A DNA stretch of 64,000 nt from Arthrobacter citreus (GTDB taxonomy: Bacteria; Actinomycetota; Actinomycetes; Actinomycetales; Micrococcaceae): contig NZ_CP151657.1 in NCBI RefSeq assembly GCF_038405225.1, forward strand, positions 2,294,001 to 2,358,000. The letters run 5' to 3'. A model generated the notes under the pieces. That model worked only from the letters and a program-made list of their open reading frames with translations. It searched no databases and was not told the DNA's origin. This document shows, piece after piece, positions 15,838 through 24,850 of this stretch. How positions within the stretch are numbered: position 1 is the stretch's first letter; the number at the start of each line of letters is the position of its first letter. Made by a program: the position numbers and the translations under genes.

Positions 15838-17360
15838 TAATGATCGCTTTCTCGCGTGGGGGTATCAGTTTCTGAGGAAGAGGTTTTGGAAGCAGTGGAG
15901 GCGTTGGCCGCGGCTGCCGCATCGGCCGCCGCTGTGCCGGGACGGTTGGTCAGCACCCAGCCGTCGAGGTTGCGCTGAGGCGCTACGTTGATGGCCAGGG
16001 AACCGGCCGGAACATCCTTGCGAACCACAGTTCCAGCTCCACTGTACGCGCCGTCGCCCACTGTAACGGGTGCCACATACATGTTGTCGCTGCCCATCCG
16101 GACGTGCGAACCGATGGTCGTGTGGTGCTTGTTGACGCCGTCGTAGTTCACAAAAACGGAGGCTGCGCCGATGTTGGACTGCTCGCCGATTGTGGCGTCA
16201 CCCACATAGGAAAGATGCGGAACCTTGGAACCGGCGCCGATGTCCGCGTTCTTGGTTTCCACGAAGGTGCCGATCTTGCCCTTGGCACCCAGGACGGTGC
16301 CCGGGCGCAGGTAGGCAAAGGGTCCGACGTCGGCGCCTGCGCCCAGCCGGGCATCGGAACCGTGGGTGCGCACCACCTTGGCGCCCTCCCCCACGCTCAC
16401 GTTGGTGAGGGTGGTGTCCGGCCCGACGACGGCGTCGCGCGCCACCGTGGTGGTGCCGTGCAGCTGCGTGCCGGGCAGGATCGTGACGTCCTCGGCGAGG
16501 GTAACCGTGGCGTCGATCCAGGTGGTGGCGGGGTCCACGACGGTGACGCCGGCGCGCATCCAGCGGACCAGGTTCCGGCGGTTGTGCTCGGCGTTGAGGG
16601 CGGCGAGCTGGACGCGGTCATTGGCGCCTTCAACCTGCCAGAAGTCACCGGTGACGACGGCGGCAACGCGGCCGCCGTTGGCCCGGGCCAGGCCCAGGAC
16701 ATCGGTGAGGTACATCTCGCCCTGCGAGTTGTCGGAGGTGACCTTCGCCAGCGCGCCGCGGAGCACGGCGGCGTCGAAGGCGTAGATGCCGGAGTTGATT
16801 TCGGTGACCGCGCGCTGGGCGTCGTCGGCATCCTTGTGCTCAACGATGGCCGTGACGGTGCCGTCTTCCGCGCGCAGGATCCGCCCGTAACCGGTGGGAT
16901 CGTCCAGGTGCGCGGTGAGGACGGTGACGGCGTTGCCGTCCACCTGGTGGACTGCCACGAGTTCGCGGAGCGTGTCGGCTTCGAGCAGTGGAACGTCGCC
17001 GTACGTGACGACGACGGTGCCTTCCAGTGCGGCGAACGCGTCCAGTGCCTCCAGCGCAACCTGGACGGCGCGGCCGGTGCCGGGGATTTCGTCCTGGTCC
17101 ACGATCAGTGCCCGCGGCGCTGCGGCGGTGACGTGCTCCGCCACCCGGTCCCGTTCGTGCCGGACGACAACAGCCAGGGCCCGGGGATTCAGGGCCTCGG
17201 CGGCGGCGAGGGCGTGCCCGATCATGGAGGTGCCGCCAACCGGGTGGAGAATCTTCGGAGTCCGGGACTTCATCCTGGTGCCGGCTCCGGCCGCCAGGAC
17301 TATGACTGCTGCGGGTCCGCCGCTGAGGGCACTTTCGGTGGATTCATCCTGGGTGGTCAC
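15837..17360 (-). CDS. glmU: Bifunctional UDP-GlcNAc pyrophosphorylase/glucosamine-1-P acetyltransferase
   Basis: 507 aa, GTG start with AGGAG 9 nt upstream. The N-terminal uridyltransferase domain shows LAAGAGTRMKSRTPKILHP (about 22-40), GDVPLL and EINSGIYAFD. The C-terminal half is a left-handed beta-helix acetyltransferase with hexapeptide repeats (PFAYLRPGTVLGAKGKIGTF, NYDGVNKHHTTIG). It performs the last two steps to UDP-GlcNAc, precursor of peptidoglycan and wall polymers. The last about 40 residues are an Ala/Ser/Thr-rich low-complexity tail. It is preceded by tRNA-Gln (70 bp) and overlaps prs at TAATG. Confidence 0.97.
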   Translation of the reverse strand: MTTQDESTESALSGGPAAVIVLAAGAGTRMKSRTPKILHPVGGTSMIGHALAAAEALNPRALAVVVRHERDRVAEHVTAAAPRALIVDQDEIPGTGRAVQVALEALDAFAALEGTVVVTYGDVPLLEADTLRELVAVHQVDGNAVTVLTAHLDDPTGYGRILRAEDGTVTAIVEHKDADDAQRAVTEINSGIYAFDAAVLRGALAKVTSDNSQGEMYLTDVLGLARANGGRVAAVVTGDFWQVEGANDRVQLAALNAEHNRRNLVRWMRAGVTVVDPATTWIDATVTLAEDVTILPGTQLHGTTTVARDAVVGPDTTLTNVSVGEGAKVVRTHGSDARLGAGADVGPFAYLRPGTVLGAKGKIGTFVETKNADIGAGSKVPHLSYVGDATIGEQSNIGAASVFVNYDGVNKHHTTIGSHVRMGSDNMYVAPVTVGDGAYSGAGTVVRKDVPAGSLAINVAPQRNLDGWVLTNRPGTAAADAAAAANASTASKTSSSETDTPTRESDH

Positions 17361-17430
17361 GAAGAAGCGCTCCTGTTGTGAGACGGCTGGCGGTCGGGCG
17401 GGCCGGCATAGGGACCGGCGCTGCTGCCGT

Positions 17431-17501
17431 TCCGCCCATAGGATTCGAACCTATACTCCACGGCTCCAAAGGCCGGGGTGCTGCCATTACACCAGGGCGG
17501 A
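17431..17501 (-). tRNA. tRNA-Gln (anticodon TTG)
   Basis: 71 nt on the minus strand. The acceptor stem is TCCGCCC/GGGCGGA, the T-arm ATAGG-TTCGAAT-CCTAT, and the anticodon loop CTTTGGA gives anticodon TTG, reading CAA/CAG glutamine codons. The 3' CCA is not encoded. It is immediately upstream of glmU and may share its promoter. Confidence 0.95.
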
Positions 17502-17655
17502 AAATGTGCAGGTCCCCCCGCACACAAGAGTTTAGTTTGCCATGCCGGCGGACACCGGCGCGACTTGAGTGCTTTTCCCTGCCCGGCGGCGGTGGGGCGG
17601 AAGGCGTTGCGCGCAGCCAAGCGGCCGCCGAAGGCCCAGGCCTTAGACTGTGGTG

Positions 17656-18729
17656 GTGGTAAGAATTCCAGCTGGCGGAGCACGCCTGCGCATGACCGGC
17701 GTGCAGCGGCGCGCACAGCTGATAAACGTGGCCCGAAGCATGTTTGCCCTGCGGGGCCTGGACGGCGCCACCATTGAAGATATTGCAGCGACTGCCGGTG
17801 TTTCCAAGCCCGTTGTGTACGAGCACTTCGGGTCCAAGGAAGCGCTGTACACCGAGGTGGTGGACGGAGAGTTTGACCGGGTTCTCGCTGTCATCACGGA
17901 AGCCCTCAGTGCCGACGCCGGCCCCCGGATCCTGATTGAACGGGCCGCTTACGCGCTGTTGGACTACATCGAAAACCACACTGACGGGTTCCGGATCCTG
18001 GTGCGAGACGCACCGCCGTCGCAGCCCGAGGGCACGTTCGCCACTCTCCTGTCCCGGATCACCGGCGACGTGGAGCATATCCTCTCCAAGGAGTTCGGCA
18101 ACCGCGGCCTCAGCGCTGAAGTGGGCGGGATGTACGCCCAAATGCTGGTGGGGATGGTCGCGATGACGGGCCAGTGGTGGCTGGATGCGCGGACCCCGGA
18201 CAAGGCAACGGTGGCGGCGCATCTGGTCAATCTGTCCTGGAACGGGCTGACCGGGCTGCAGAAAGAGCCCCAGCTCCATATGGATCCCGCCCACCCGGCC
18301 GCGCCGCCGGTTGTCCTGACGCTCTCGGCAGTGCTCGTCCGTGACGGGGCCGGCCGCATTCTCCTGGTCCGCAAGCGCGGCACCAGCAAATTCATGCAGC
18401 CCGGCGGGAAACTTGAACCCGGCGAATCCTTCAGCGCCGCTGCGGCGCGGGAAATGCACGAAGAGCTCGGCCTGGCTGTTCAGGAATCGGAGCTGGAATC
18501 CCTTGGATCCTGGTACGGCCCGGCAGCCAATGAGGAAAACACCTTCATAAACGCCGGCCTGTTTGCCTATACCCTTCCGGACACCGGCGGCGTTCCTGGC
18601 AGCGCGGCGGCCGCAGCAGCTGAAATCGAAGAACTGCTGTGGGCGGATCCGGCGCAGGCTATGGCCCGTGACGACATTTCCCCGCTGCTGCGCGACCACA
18701 TCCTGCCGCCGCTGCTCGCGGGAGCCTGA
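17656..18729 (+). CDS. TetR-family regulator fused to a Nudix hydrolase domain
   Basis: 357 aa from GTG at 17656, preceded by TAGACT and 6 nt (leaderless pattern); GTG 17650 and ATG 17692 are alternatives. Residues about 15-65 form a TetR helix-turn-helix ([22 protein letters not shown]), followed by a helical ligand domain to about 205 ([21 protein letters not shown]). From about 218 there is a Nudix fold with a complete signature GX5EX7REUXEEXGU at 251-273. No stop or frameshift separates the two, and the internal ATG (18280) has no ribosome site, so one polypeptide is expected. Close TetR relatives normally end near residue 205. The substrate and target genes are unknown; the Nudix part may sense or degrade a nucleotide effector. 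It is divergent from tRNA-Gln/glmU. Confidence 0.88.
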   Translation: MVRIPAGGARLRMTGVQRRAQLINVARSMFALRGLDGATIEDIAATAGVSKPVVYEHFGSKEALYTEVVDGEFDRVLAVITEALSADAGPRILIERAAYALLDYIENHTDGFRILVRDAPPSQPEGTFATLLSRITGDVEHILSKEFGNRGLSAEVGGMYAQMLVGMVAMTGQWWLDARTPDKATVAAHLVNLSWNGLTGLQKEPQLHMDPAHPAAPPVVLTLSAVLVRDGAGRILLVRKRGTSKFMQPGGKLEPGESFSAAAAREMHEELGLAVQESELESLGSWYGPAANEENTFINAGLFAYTLPDTGGVPGSAAAAAAEIEELLWADPAQAMARDDISPLLRDHILPPLLAGA

Positions 18730-18934
18730 GTCCAGGTTTCCGCTGCGCTTTTTTCTGTCTTTTCTTGGTGCGCTACGCTGAGATTCGGAAATATGCCCCT
18801 TGTTGCACTGCGAATCACGGCCCGCCGCAGGTCATTGCGCGTCCTTGCTGTTTTCGGTCAAGGGCACGCGTGGTAGTTCTACGAATGTCTTGGAGGAACA
18901 CCCAATTTCCCGAGCCGTTTCCCTAAAGGACGAC

Positions 18935-21739
18935 ATGCGCAGTCCAGCCAGCCTCACCCGACGTTCAGTGCTATCGCTGGCGGCCACCACTGGGTTCCTC
19001 ACAGCAGTGATCCCGCCCGGTGCGGCCTCCGCCACCATGGCGGCCCCGCCGCTGGCGCCGGCGAGCGACATTGAATCGCGGCTGCGGGTCATTGCTCCGG
19101 GCGCCGGAATCAAGAAGGTCTACAAGGATGTTTTCCAGTCTTCGTCCTACCTGGACATGCTCCTGGTCACGGATCCCGGTGGAGCCGCCAAACTTGTCAC
19201 CGCAACCGCCGGAGACAGCAATCAGTTCCAGATTTGCGACGCCGTCACAGGCAAACAGGAATTCGTGGCCACGACGCCCACAGGGGAGAAGATCACCTCG
19301 AAGCTCCTCTGGGATTCCGCGGGCGGCATTATCTACGCGGGATCCGGCGGCGAACTCATCGCCTGGTCCTTCGTCGGCCGCAAGTTAACCTCGCTCGGCC
19401 CGGTGGCTCCGGTGTCCACCCATGTTGGGGCTCTTGAGATCGACACTGAGGGCAGGATCTGGGGCGGCTCATATCCCGAAGGGATCACCTGGACTTATGA
19501 TCCGAGTTCCGGGAAGTTCGCTTCGTACTCCGCTTTCGATGACCGGACGGAGTACGTCCGAGCCATCGGAATCTGGAAAGACACAGTATTTGCGGGCACC
19601 GGGTCACAGGACCCCCACATAGTGTCATTTCCGCAGGGAAGTCCGGAACGGCGGACTGTCATCCCGCTCCCTGATGCCCCCGGCACGGGCTTTGTGCACA
19701 GAATCATCGTGAGAGGCGACAAGCTCTTCATTTTCGCCGAGGATTCCGAAAACATCACCCGCTGCCACGTTTATGACCCGGTCAAGTCCCGCTGGGGAGA
19801 TGACCTCGAGTCCGCGTCCTACGCGTTCTCCAAGCCCAGCGGCACCGCGGTATGGCGTGTGGCGGATTCCCTTCTGGTGCGCACTGAAACGAAGACGATG
19901 ACAGACACCGTTCTGCGCCCGACGAATATTGGACTTACCCGTTCCCTCCTGGTGACTGGAGATCGAATTCTGGCCGCCGGTAATCATAAGGGCGAGCCGG
20001 TTGTCGCTGAATACTCCGTGCGTGGAAGCTCCGAGATTCGTCGGATCCGCCCGAACATCACCATGGGCTCCTTCGCCGTGCAGTCCCTCATCGGCTCCGA
20101 CCATGGCCTGCTGTATTTCGGCGGCTATCAGGGAAATGGCCTCGGTTCCCTCGATCCCGCCACCGACGCACGCTGGCGCTCCGCCAGCACCGTGGGCATC
20201 TCGCAGATTGAGCACCTGATGCAGTACGACAGGAACCGCCTCTACATTGGCTCGTACGGTTCCGCGAAACTCTACTCATTTGACCGAAACCGCATAGACG
20301 AAGGAAACGCGGCATTCGACCTCATCTCCACCCTGCGCAAACCCTATATGCAGTCCCGTCCCTTCGCGTGGGCGGCAGCCGGCGGAAAAGTGCTGGCGGG
20401 CACCGTCCCGGAATACGGACTGCGCGGCGGGGCGCTTGCCGTCATTGATCCCGTAAATAATGAGCTTGAGAGAGTCCTGAACAAATTTATCCCCGAGCAG
20501 TCGATTGTCGGCCTGGCCGGCTCCGGAGATATTGCCTATGGGACCACGTCTGCCCGTGGAGGGTACGGAGTCGACGACTACACGGGGGACGCCGGCGTTT
20601 TTGCCTATGACGCCCGGGCAGACAAGACGCTGTGGGTTTCCTACATACCGGGACATCAGGACATGTACTCCCCCATCCTCCTGGACGACATTCTCTACGT
20701 CGCCACGATTAACGGTCTCCTGGCGCTGAACCCTTCCAATGGGGTGCTGCTGGAAACGATCGCGGTGCGGGAACGGGCTGCCCGTCCCGGGTACCAGAGT
20801 GCAAGAGCCCTGCGCATCCCCGGCACCGGCAAGATCGTGCACAGCTCCGGTGACATAGCGCTGCTCATCGATGTCAGGGACAGGACCCAATCCGTTCTGG
20901 GACGAACGGGGTTCGGCACTCCGCTGGCCGTCATGCCGGACGGTCGGGTCTTCATTTCGTATCAGGACAACCACATTGCGGAAATCCATACGGATCCGAA
21001 CCCGACCATCCGCTCTTACTCAGACCTCGTCACCATCGATTCAGCCGGCAACTTGATGATCGCACCGTCCGATGGCGGGGGCGGATACGGAGCAGCCGTC
21101 CGCCAGGGCAGCGGCTGGCGCCCGGACACCATTCAGAGCTTCCACGTCACCGATTGGAATGGGGATGGTGTCCCTGACATCCTCGTCCAGCGGTCCAACG
21201 GCGTCCTGGAACTGTACCGAGGCAAGGTCAACGGCGGATTTGAAGAACCGATCGGTGTTGCTTCTGGCTGGGAATCGAAAACCATGACCGTCGGTCCCTG
21301 GACGAAGGGCATCTATCCCTCGGTTGTCAGCGTTAACGGAATGGGAGAGGTTCGGCGCCACCCGATCGATGCCTCCGGCACGGTTGGCGCCGGTTACAGC
21401 ATCGGCACCGGCTGGAAAGACCGGAACGTCACCATGATCGACATGGGTTCCGGACGCCAAGGTTTGCTCGGCCGGTCCGGCACGAAGCTCTATTTCCAGC
21501 CGTCCACCGGTACGGGACCGTTCCAGGGGCCCGCGGCGGTGGTGGCCTCGGCCGGGTGGAGCGACACCACGGCGTTGAGCTCGGTGCAGGGGCACTTCAG
21601 GGATAACTTCGGTCTGCTCTCCGTGAAGCGCAGCGGCGAGTTGCAGTACGTCAGTGCCAACAAAACGGGTTTTGCCGGCATCATCAGCTACCCGATGGAT
21701 CTCCGGGGCTCCCTGCTGGCCGGATCCCAAAGGTTCTAA
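18935..21739 (+). CDS. Tat-exported beta-propeller/FG-GAP repeat protein, function unknown
   Basis: 934 aa from ATG at 18935 (AAAGGA 4 nt upstream), in preference to a frame open to 18800. The N-terminus has a twin-arginine signal: LTRRSVLSLAATTGFLTA, then a neutral hydrophobic stretch and ASA cleavage site near residue 35. The body (about 50-680) is repetitive beta sequence of a PQQ/BamB-like propeller (for example FAYDARADKTLWVSYIPG, LLALNPSNGVLLETI). Residues about 735-920 carry FG-GAP/VCBS-like repeats with a Ca-binding-type loop DWNGDGVPD. It is therefore folded before export and is probably extracellular or wall-associated, binding glycans or proteins rather than catalytic. I do not recognise a named family. 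A large palindrome follows. Confidence 0.75.
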   Translation: MRSPASLTRRSVLSLAATTGFLTAVIPPGAASATMAAPPLAPASDIESRLRVIAPGAGIKKVYKDVFQSSSYLDMLLVTDPGGAAKLVTATAGDSNQFQICDAVTGKQEFVATTPTGEKITSKLLWDSAGGIIYAGSGGELIAWSFVGRKLTSLGPVAPVSTHVGALEIDTEGRIWGGSYPEGITWTYDPSSGKFASYSAFDDRTEYVRAIGIWKDTVFAGTGSQDPHIVSFPQGSPERRTVIPLPDAPGTGFVHRIIVRGDKLFIFAEDSENITRCHVYDPVKSRWGDDLESASYAFSKPSGTAVWRVADSLLVRTETKTMTDTVLRPTNIGLTRSLLVTGDRILAAGNHKGEPVVAEYSVRGSSEIRRIRPNITMGSFAVQSLIGSDHGLLYFGGYQGNGLGSLDPATDARWRSASTVGISQIEHLMQYDRNRLYIGSYGSAKLYSFDRNRIDEGNAAFDLISTLRKPYMQSRPFAWAAAGGKVLAGTVPEYGLRGGALAVIDPVNNELERVLNKFIPEQSIVGLAGSGDIAYGTTSARGGYGVDDYTGDAGVFAYDARADKTLWVSYIPGHQDMYSPILLDDILYVATINGLLALNPSNGVLLETIAVRERAARPGYQSARALRIPGTGKIVHSSGDIALLIDVRDRTQSVLGRTGFGTPLAVMPDGRVFISYQDNHIAEIHTDPNPTIRSYSDLVTIDSAGNLMIAPSDGGGGYGAAVRQGSGWRPDTIQSFHVTDWNGDGVPDILVQRSNGVLELYRGKVNGGFEEPIGVASGWESKTMTVGPWTKGIYPSVVSVNGMGEVRRHPIDASGTVGAGYSIGTGWKDRNVTMIDMGSGRQGLLGRSGTKLYFQPSTGTGPFQGPAAVVASAGWSDTTALSSVQGHFRDNFGLLSVKRSGELQYVSANKTGFAGIISYPMDLRGSLLAGSQRF

Positions 21740-21757
21740 CTGACGGCCCGGGATTTC

Positions 21758-21831
21758 CTGCCGTTTTGGGAAATTGCTGCCGTTTTGGGAAATCCCTGCC
21801 GTGGCGCCACGGCAGGGAAATCCCAAAACGG
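21758..21831. repeat. 52-bp palindrome with direct repeats between convergent genes
   Basis: CTGCCGTTTTGGGAAAT occurs at 21758-21774 and again at 21777-21793. The second copy opens a 26+26 bp inverted repeat (21780-21805 and 21806-21831, no loop, 24 of 26 pairs matching) centred on GTGGC/GCCAC. It sits between the propeller gene and the ABC-F gene, which converge here, so it can act as a bidirectional terminator. The direct repeats also suggest a mobile or repetitive intergenic element. Confidence 0.7.
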
Positions 21832-21874
21832 TCGATTTATCCCAAAGTGGAGGGAAAGCGGAGGGAATTCAGGC

Positions 21875-23758
21875 CTACTCGAGCTTCTCCGAGGCCTGCA
21901 GCCACTGCAGCTCCAGGTCGTCCTGCTCCGCGGCAAGGGTCTGCAGCTTCTTGTTCAGCTCCGCCAGCTGCTCAAAGTCCGCGCCGCCGGCTTTCTCAGT
22001 GGCAGCGCTCATTTGGGCGTTGACCTTCTCGATCTGCACCTTGAGCTTGGTCATCTGCCGGTCAATCCGGGTCAGGTCCTTCTTCGCGATCCGCTTCTCG
22101 GCCTCGGTGGCCCCGGAGGTTGCACCGGAACCGGAGTCCACGGCCGTTGCCACACCGCCGCCGGAACCGGGACGCGAGGAGCCGGCTGCGGCTGCACGGG
22201 CGGCCTGGGAGGAACCGCGGGCAGCAGTTGACGCCGAGGAGTTCGCTGCCAGAGCCTGGCCGCGCAGTTCGAGGTACTGGTCCACGCCGTTCGGCAGTCC
22301 GCGCAGCTTGCCGTCGCCGAGCAGCGCCATCTGGTGATCGGTCACGCGCTCGAGCAGGTACCGGTCGTGGGAAACCACCACGAGGGTTCCGGGCCAGCCA
22401 TCCAGCACATCCTCCACGGCGGCCAGCGTGTCGGTGTCCAGGTCATTGGTCGGCTCATCAAGCATCAGGACGTTCGGTTCGCCCACGAGCAGGCGCAGCA
22501 GCTGCAGGCGGCGGCGTTCACCACCGGAGAGCTCCTTCACCGGAGTCCACTGCCGCTGCGCGGAGAAGCCCAGCTGCTCCACCAGCTGGCCGGCTGACAG
22601 CTCGCGGCCGCCCACGTTGAACACGCGCTTCTCGTTCTCGATGACCTCGATGACGCGCAGGTCGGCAACTTCGTCGAGTTCCTTGACCTCCTGAGTCAGC
22701 ACGGCCGTCTGAACAGTCTTGCCGCGCTTCAGCCGGCCCTTGGTGGGCTCAATTTCGCCGTTGAGCAGGCGGAGCAGGGTGGTCTTGCCGGCGCCGTTGA
22801 CGCCCACCAGGCCAAGCCGCTCCCCCGGCGCCAGGCGCAGGGTGATGTTCTTGAACAGGTCGGTGTCGCCCAGGGTCAGGGACACTTCCTCCAGGTCCAG
22901 CACATCCTTGCCCAGACGGGCGGTGGCCATCTTGTTCAGCGACAGCGTGTCACGGGGCTCCGGCACGTCGGCGATCAGGTTGTTCGCCGCCTCAATCCGG
23001 AACTTGGGCTTGGCGGTGCGGGCCGGGGCACCGCGGCGCAGCCAGGCCAGCTCCTTCTTCACGAGCTGCTGGCGCTTGCCCTCCACCACGTTGGCCATGC
23101 GGTCACGCTCGGCCCGGGCCAGCACATACGCCGCATAACCGCCGTCGAACGGGTCGATGACGGCGTCATGGACTTCCCAGGTGCGCGTGCAGATTTCGTC
23201 CAGGAACCACCGGTCGTGGGTCACGACCAGCAGGCCGCCGGCGTCGGAGCGCCAGCGGTTCTTCAGGTGCTTGGCCAGCCACGCCACGCCTTCCACGTCC
23301 AGGTGGTTGGTGGGCTCATCCAGCATGACGACGTCGTCGTCCCCGGTCAGGAGCTTGGCCAGCGCCACGCGGCGCTTCTGCCCGCCGGAGAGCGAGGAGA
23401 CCTGCGCGTTCCAGTCCACTTCCTGGATCAGGCCGCTCATGACGTCGCGGATCCGGGCGTTGGAGGCCCACTCGTAGTCGGCGGCGTCGCCCACGATGGC
23501 CTGGCCAACGGTGAGGTCCCCGTCCAGCACGTCGGACTGGTCCAAGTAGCCCACGGTGACGTCACGGCGGCGGGTGACGCGGCCGTCGTCGGGCGTTTGC
23601 CGCTCGGCCAACAGGCGCATCAGGGTGGACTTGCCGTCGCCGTTGCGGCCGACAACGCCAATGCGGTCCCCCTCTTCCAGGCCCAGGGAAACCCCGTCCA
23701 GGATTGTGCGGGTGCCAAAGGAAATGCTGAGGTTCTCAGCACCAAGCAGGTGTGCCAA
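21875..23758 (-). CDS. ABC-F family ATPase (Uup-like)
   Basis: 627 aa, TTG start with AAGAAAG about 9 nt upstream. Two ATP-binding cassettes are present: Walker A GRNGDGKS (37-44) with LSGGQ and LDEPTNHLD, then GVNGAGKT with LSGGERRR and LDEPTNDLD. No membrane segments exist, and the long linker between cassettes (about 205-285) is the ABC-F P-site tRNA interaction motif region. A C-terminal Ala/Ser/Gly linker leads to a coiled coil (about 540-627), as in Uup. Family knowledge: ribosome-associated translation factor or DNA-associated Uup; a resistance role cannot be inferred. It lies downstream of ispE by about 58 bp. Confidence 0.9.
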   Translation of the reverse strand: MAHLLGAENLSISFGTRTILDGVSLGLEEGDRIGVVGRNGDGKSTLMRLLAERQTPDDGRVTRRRDVTVGYLDQSDVLDGDLTVGQAIVGDAADYEWASNARIRDVMSGLIQEVDWNAQVSSLSGGQKRRVALAKLLTGDDDVVMLDEPTNHLDVEGVAWLAKHLKNRWRSDAGGLLVVTHDRWFLDEICTRTWEVHDAVIDPFDGGYAAYVLARAERDRMANVVEGKRQQLVKKELAWLRRGAPARTAKPKFRIEAANNLIADVPEPRDTLSLNKMATARLGKDVLDLEEVSLTLGDTDLFKNITLRLAPGERLGLVGVNGAGKTTLLRLLNGEIEPTKGRLKRGKTVQTAVLTQEVKELDEVADLRVIEVIENEKRVFNVGGRELSAGQLVEQLGFSAQRQWTPVKELSGGERRRLQLLRLLVGEPNVLMLDEPTNDLDTDTLAAVEDVLDGWPGTLVVVSHDRYLLERVTDHQMALLGDGKLRGLPNGVDQYLELRGQALAANSSASTAARGSSQAARAAAAGSSRPGSGGGVATAVDSGSGATSGATEAEKRIAKKDLTRIDRQMTKLKVQIEKVNAQMSAATEKAGGADFEQLAELNKKLQTLAAEQDDLELQWLQASEKLE

Positions 23759-23816
23759 TCGGTACTACTTTCTTGTGATGTCAGGAATTTGTCGTTGTTC
23801 TGCGGTGTGGAAAAAA

Positions 23817-24797
23817 TCAGCCGCCGACGGCGTCAGCAAGCCTTGCTCCGGGAACCGGACCCTCGACCGCCAGCGCGCGGTGTCCTTCAGCGCGCAGGGC
23901 ACTTTCCAGGATCGACGCCGCGGCGGCGTCTTCGGCAAGGAAGGCCACTGTGGGACCGGAACCGGACACCATGCCGGCGAGGGCGCCGAGCCGCTCTCCG
24001 GTTTGCAGCAGTCCGCCGAGCTCCGGGGCCAGGCGAAGCGCCGCTGCCTGCAGGTCATTAGAAATAACGGCTGCGAGGTCCCGGGCATTCCCGGAACGCA
24101 TAGCGGTCAGGATCTTCGCATCCACCTCTTCCGGTTCCGCGGTCTGCAGCTGCTGCTCCCCGCGGAGCTCATCAAGCGCGCCATACACGGCCGGGGTGGA
24201 GAGGCCGGCGTCGGATGCAACCAGAACCCAGTGCAGCGGAGTTTTGGAAATGGCCGGGCTGAGCCGGTCCCCCACGCCCAGCCCGACGGCGATGCCGCCG
24301 AGCAGCGAAAAGGGAACATCCGCGCCGAGGCCGGAGGCGATGCCGGCCAGCTCCTCACGGGACAGGCGGGTGTTCCACAGCGCGTCGCAGGCAACCAGCG
24401 CCGCCGCGGCGTCGGCCGATCCTCCGCCCATGCCTCCGGCCACCGGAACACGTTTGGTGATGTGCAGATGCACTCCCGTGGGACTCTCGGCGTAGGGTGC
24501 GAGCGCTGCAGCTGCGCGCGCGGCCAGGTTGTCCGGGCCCAGGGGAATTTCGCCAACGGGGACCTGCAAAGCGCCGTCACTGTCCACCGTGACGGTGACG
24601 CCCGGTCCGTCCGTGACGGTGGCCCGGATCTCCTCGAACAGTGACACGGCCAGGTAGACGCTGGCGACACCGTGGTAGCCGTCCGGGCGGAGCGGCCCCA
24701 CCCGCAGGGACACATTGATCTTTCCCGGGGCGCGGACCAGCACGGAAGCCGGTGCCGCGGCCGGAACCTGTACGGGGGGAGAGTTCACTGCGCTCAT
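23817..24797 (-). CDS. ispE: 4-diphosphocytidyl-2-C-methyl-D-erythritol kinase
   Basis: 326 aa from ATG at 24797. AACTTA at 24805-24810 reads TAAGTT on the coding strand, 7 nt before the ATG, a leaderless arrangement; an upstream TTG at 24806 is less likely. GHMP-kinase features are APGKINVSLRVG at the N-terminus and the ATP loop PVAGGMGGGSADAAAAL, plus GSGPTVAFL near the C-terminus. It phosphorylates CDP-ME in the MEP isoprenoid pathway. It lies between rsmA and ABC-F on one strand, a common actinobacterial order. Confidence 0.95.
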   Translation of the reverse strand: MSAVNSPPVQVPAAAPASVLVRAPGKINVSLRVGPLRPDGYHGVASVYLAVSLFEEIRATVTDGPGVTVTVDSDGALQVPVGEIPLGPDNLAARAAAALAPYAESPTGVHLHITKRVPVAGGMGGGSADAAAALVACDALWNTRLSREELAGIASGLGADVPFSLLGGIAVGLGVGDRLSPAISKTPLHWVLVASDAGLSTPAVYGALDELRGEQQLQTAEPEEVDAKILTAMRSGNARDLAAVISNDLQAAALRLAPELGGLLQTGERLGALAGMVSGSGPTVAFLAEDAAAASILESALRAEGHRALAVEGPVPGARLADAVGG

Positions 24798-24850
24798 ACC
24801 TTCCAACTTAGAGGAAGGGCCACCCTCGCCGTTAATGCGGGGAGCTGGAA

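Noticed and set aside
13315-17381. Long plus-strand open frames opposite pth, rplY, prs and glmU
   Set aside because: Antisense shadows of well-identified genes on the minus strand.
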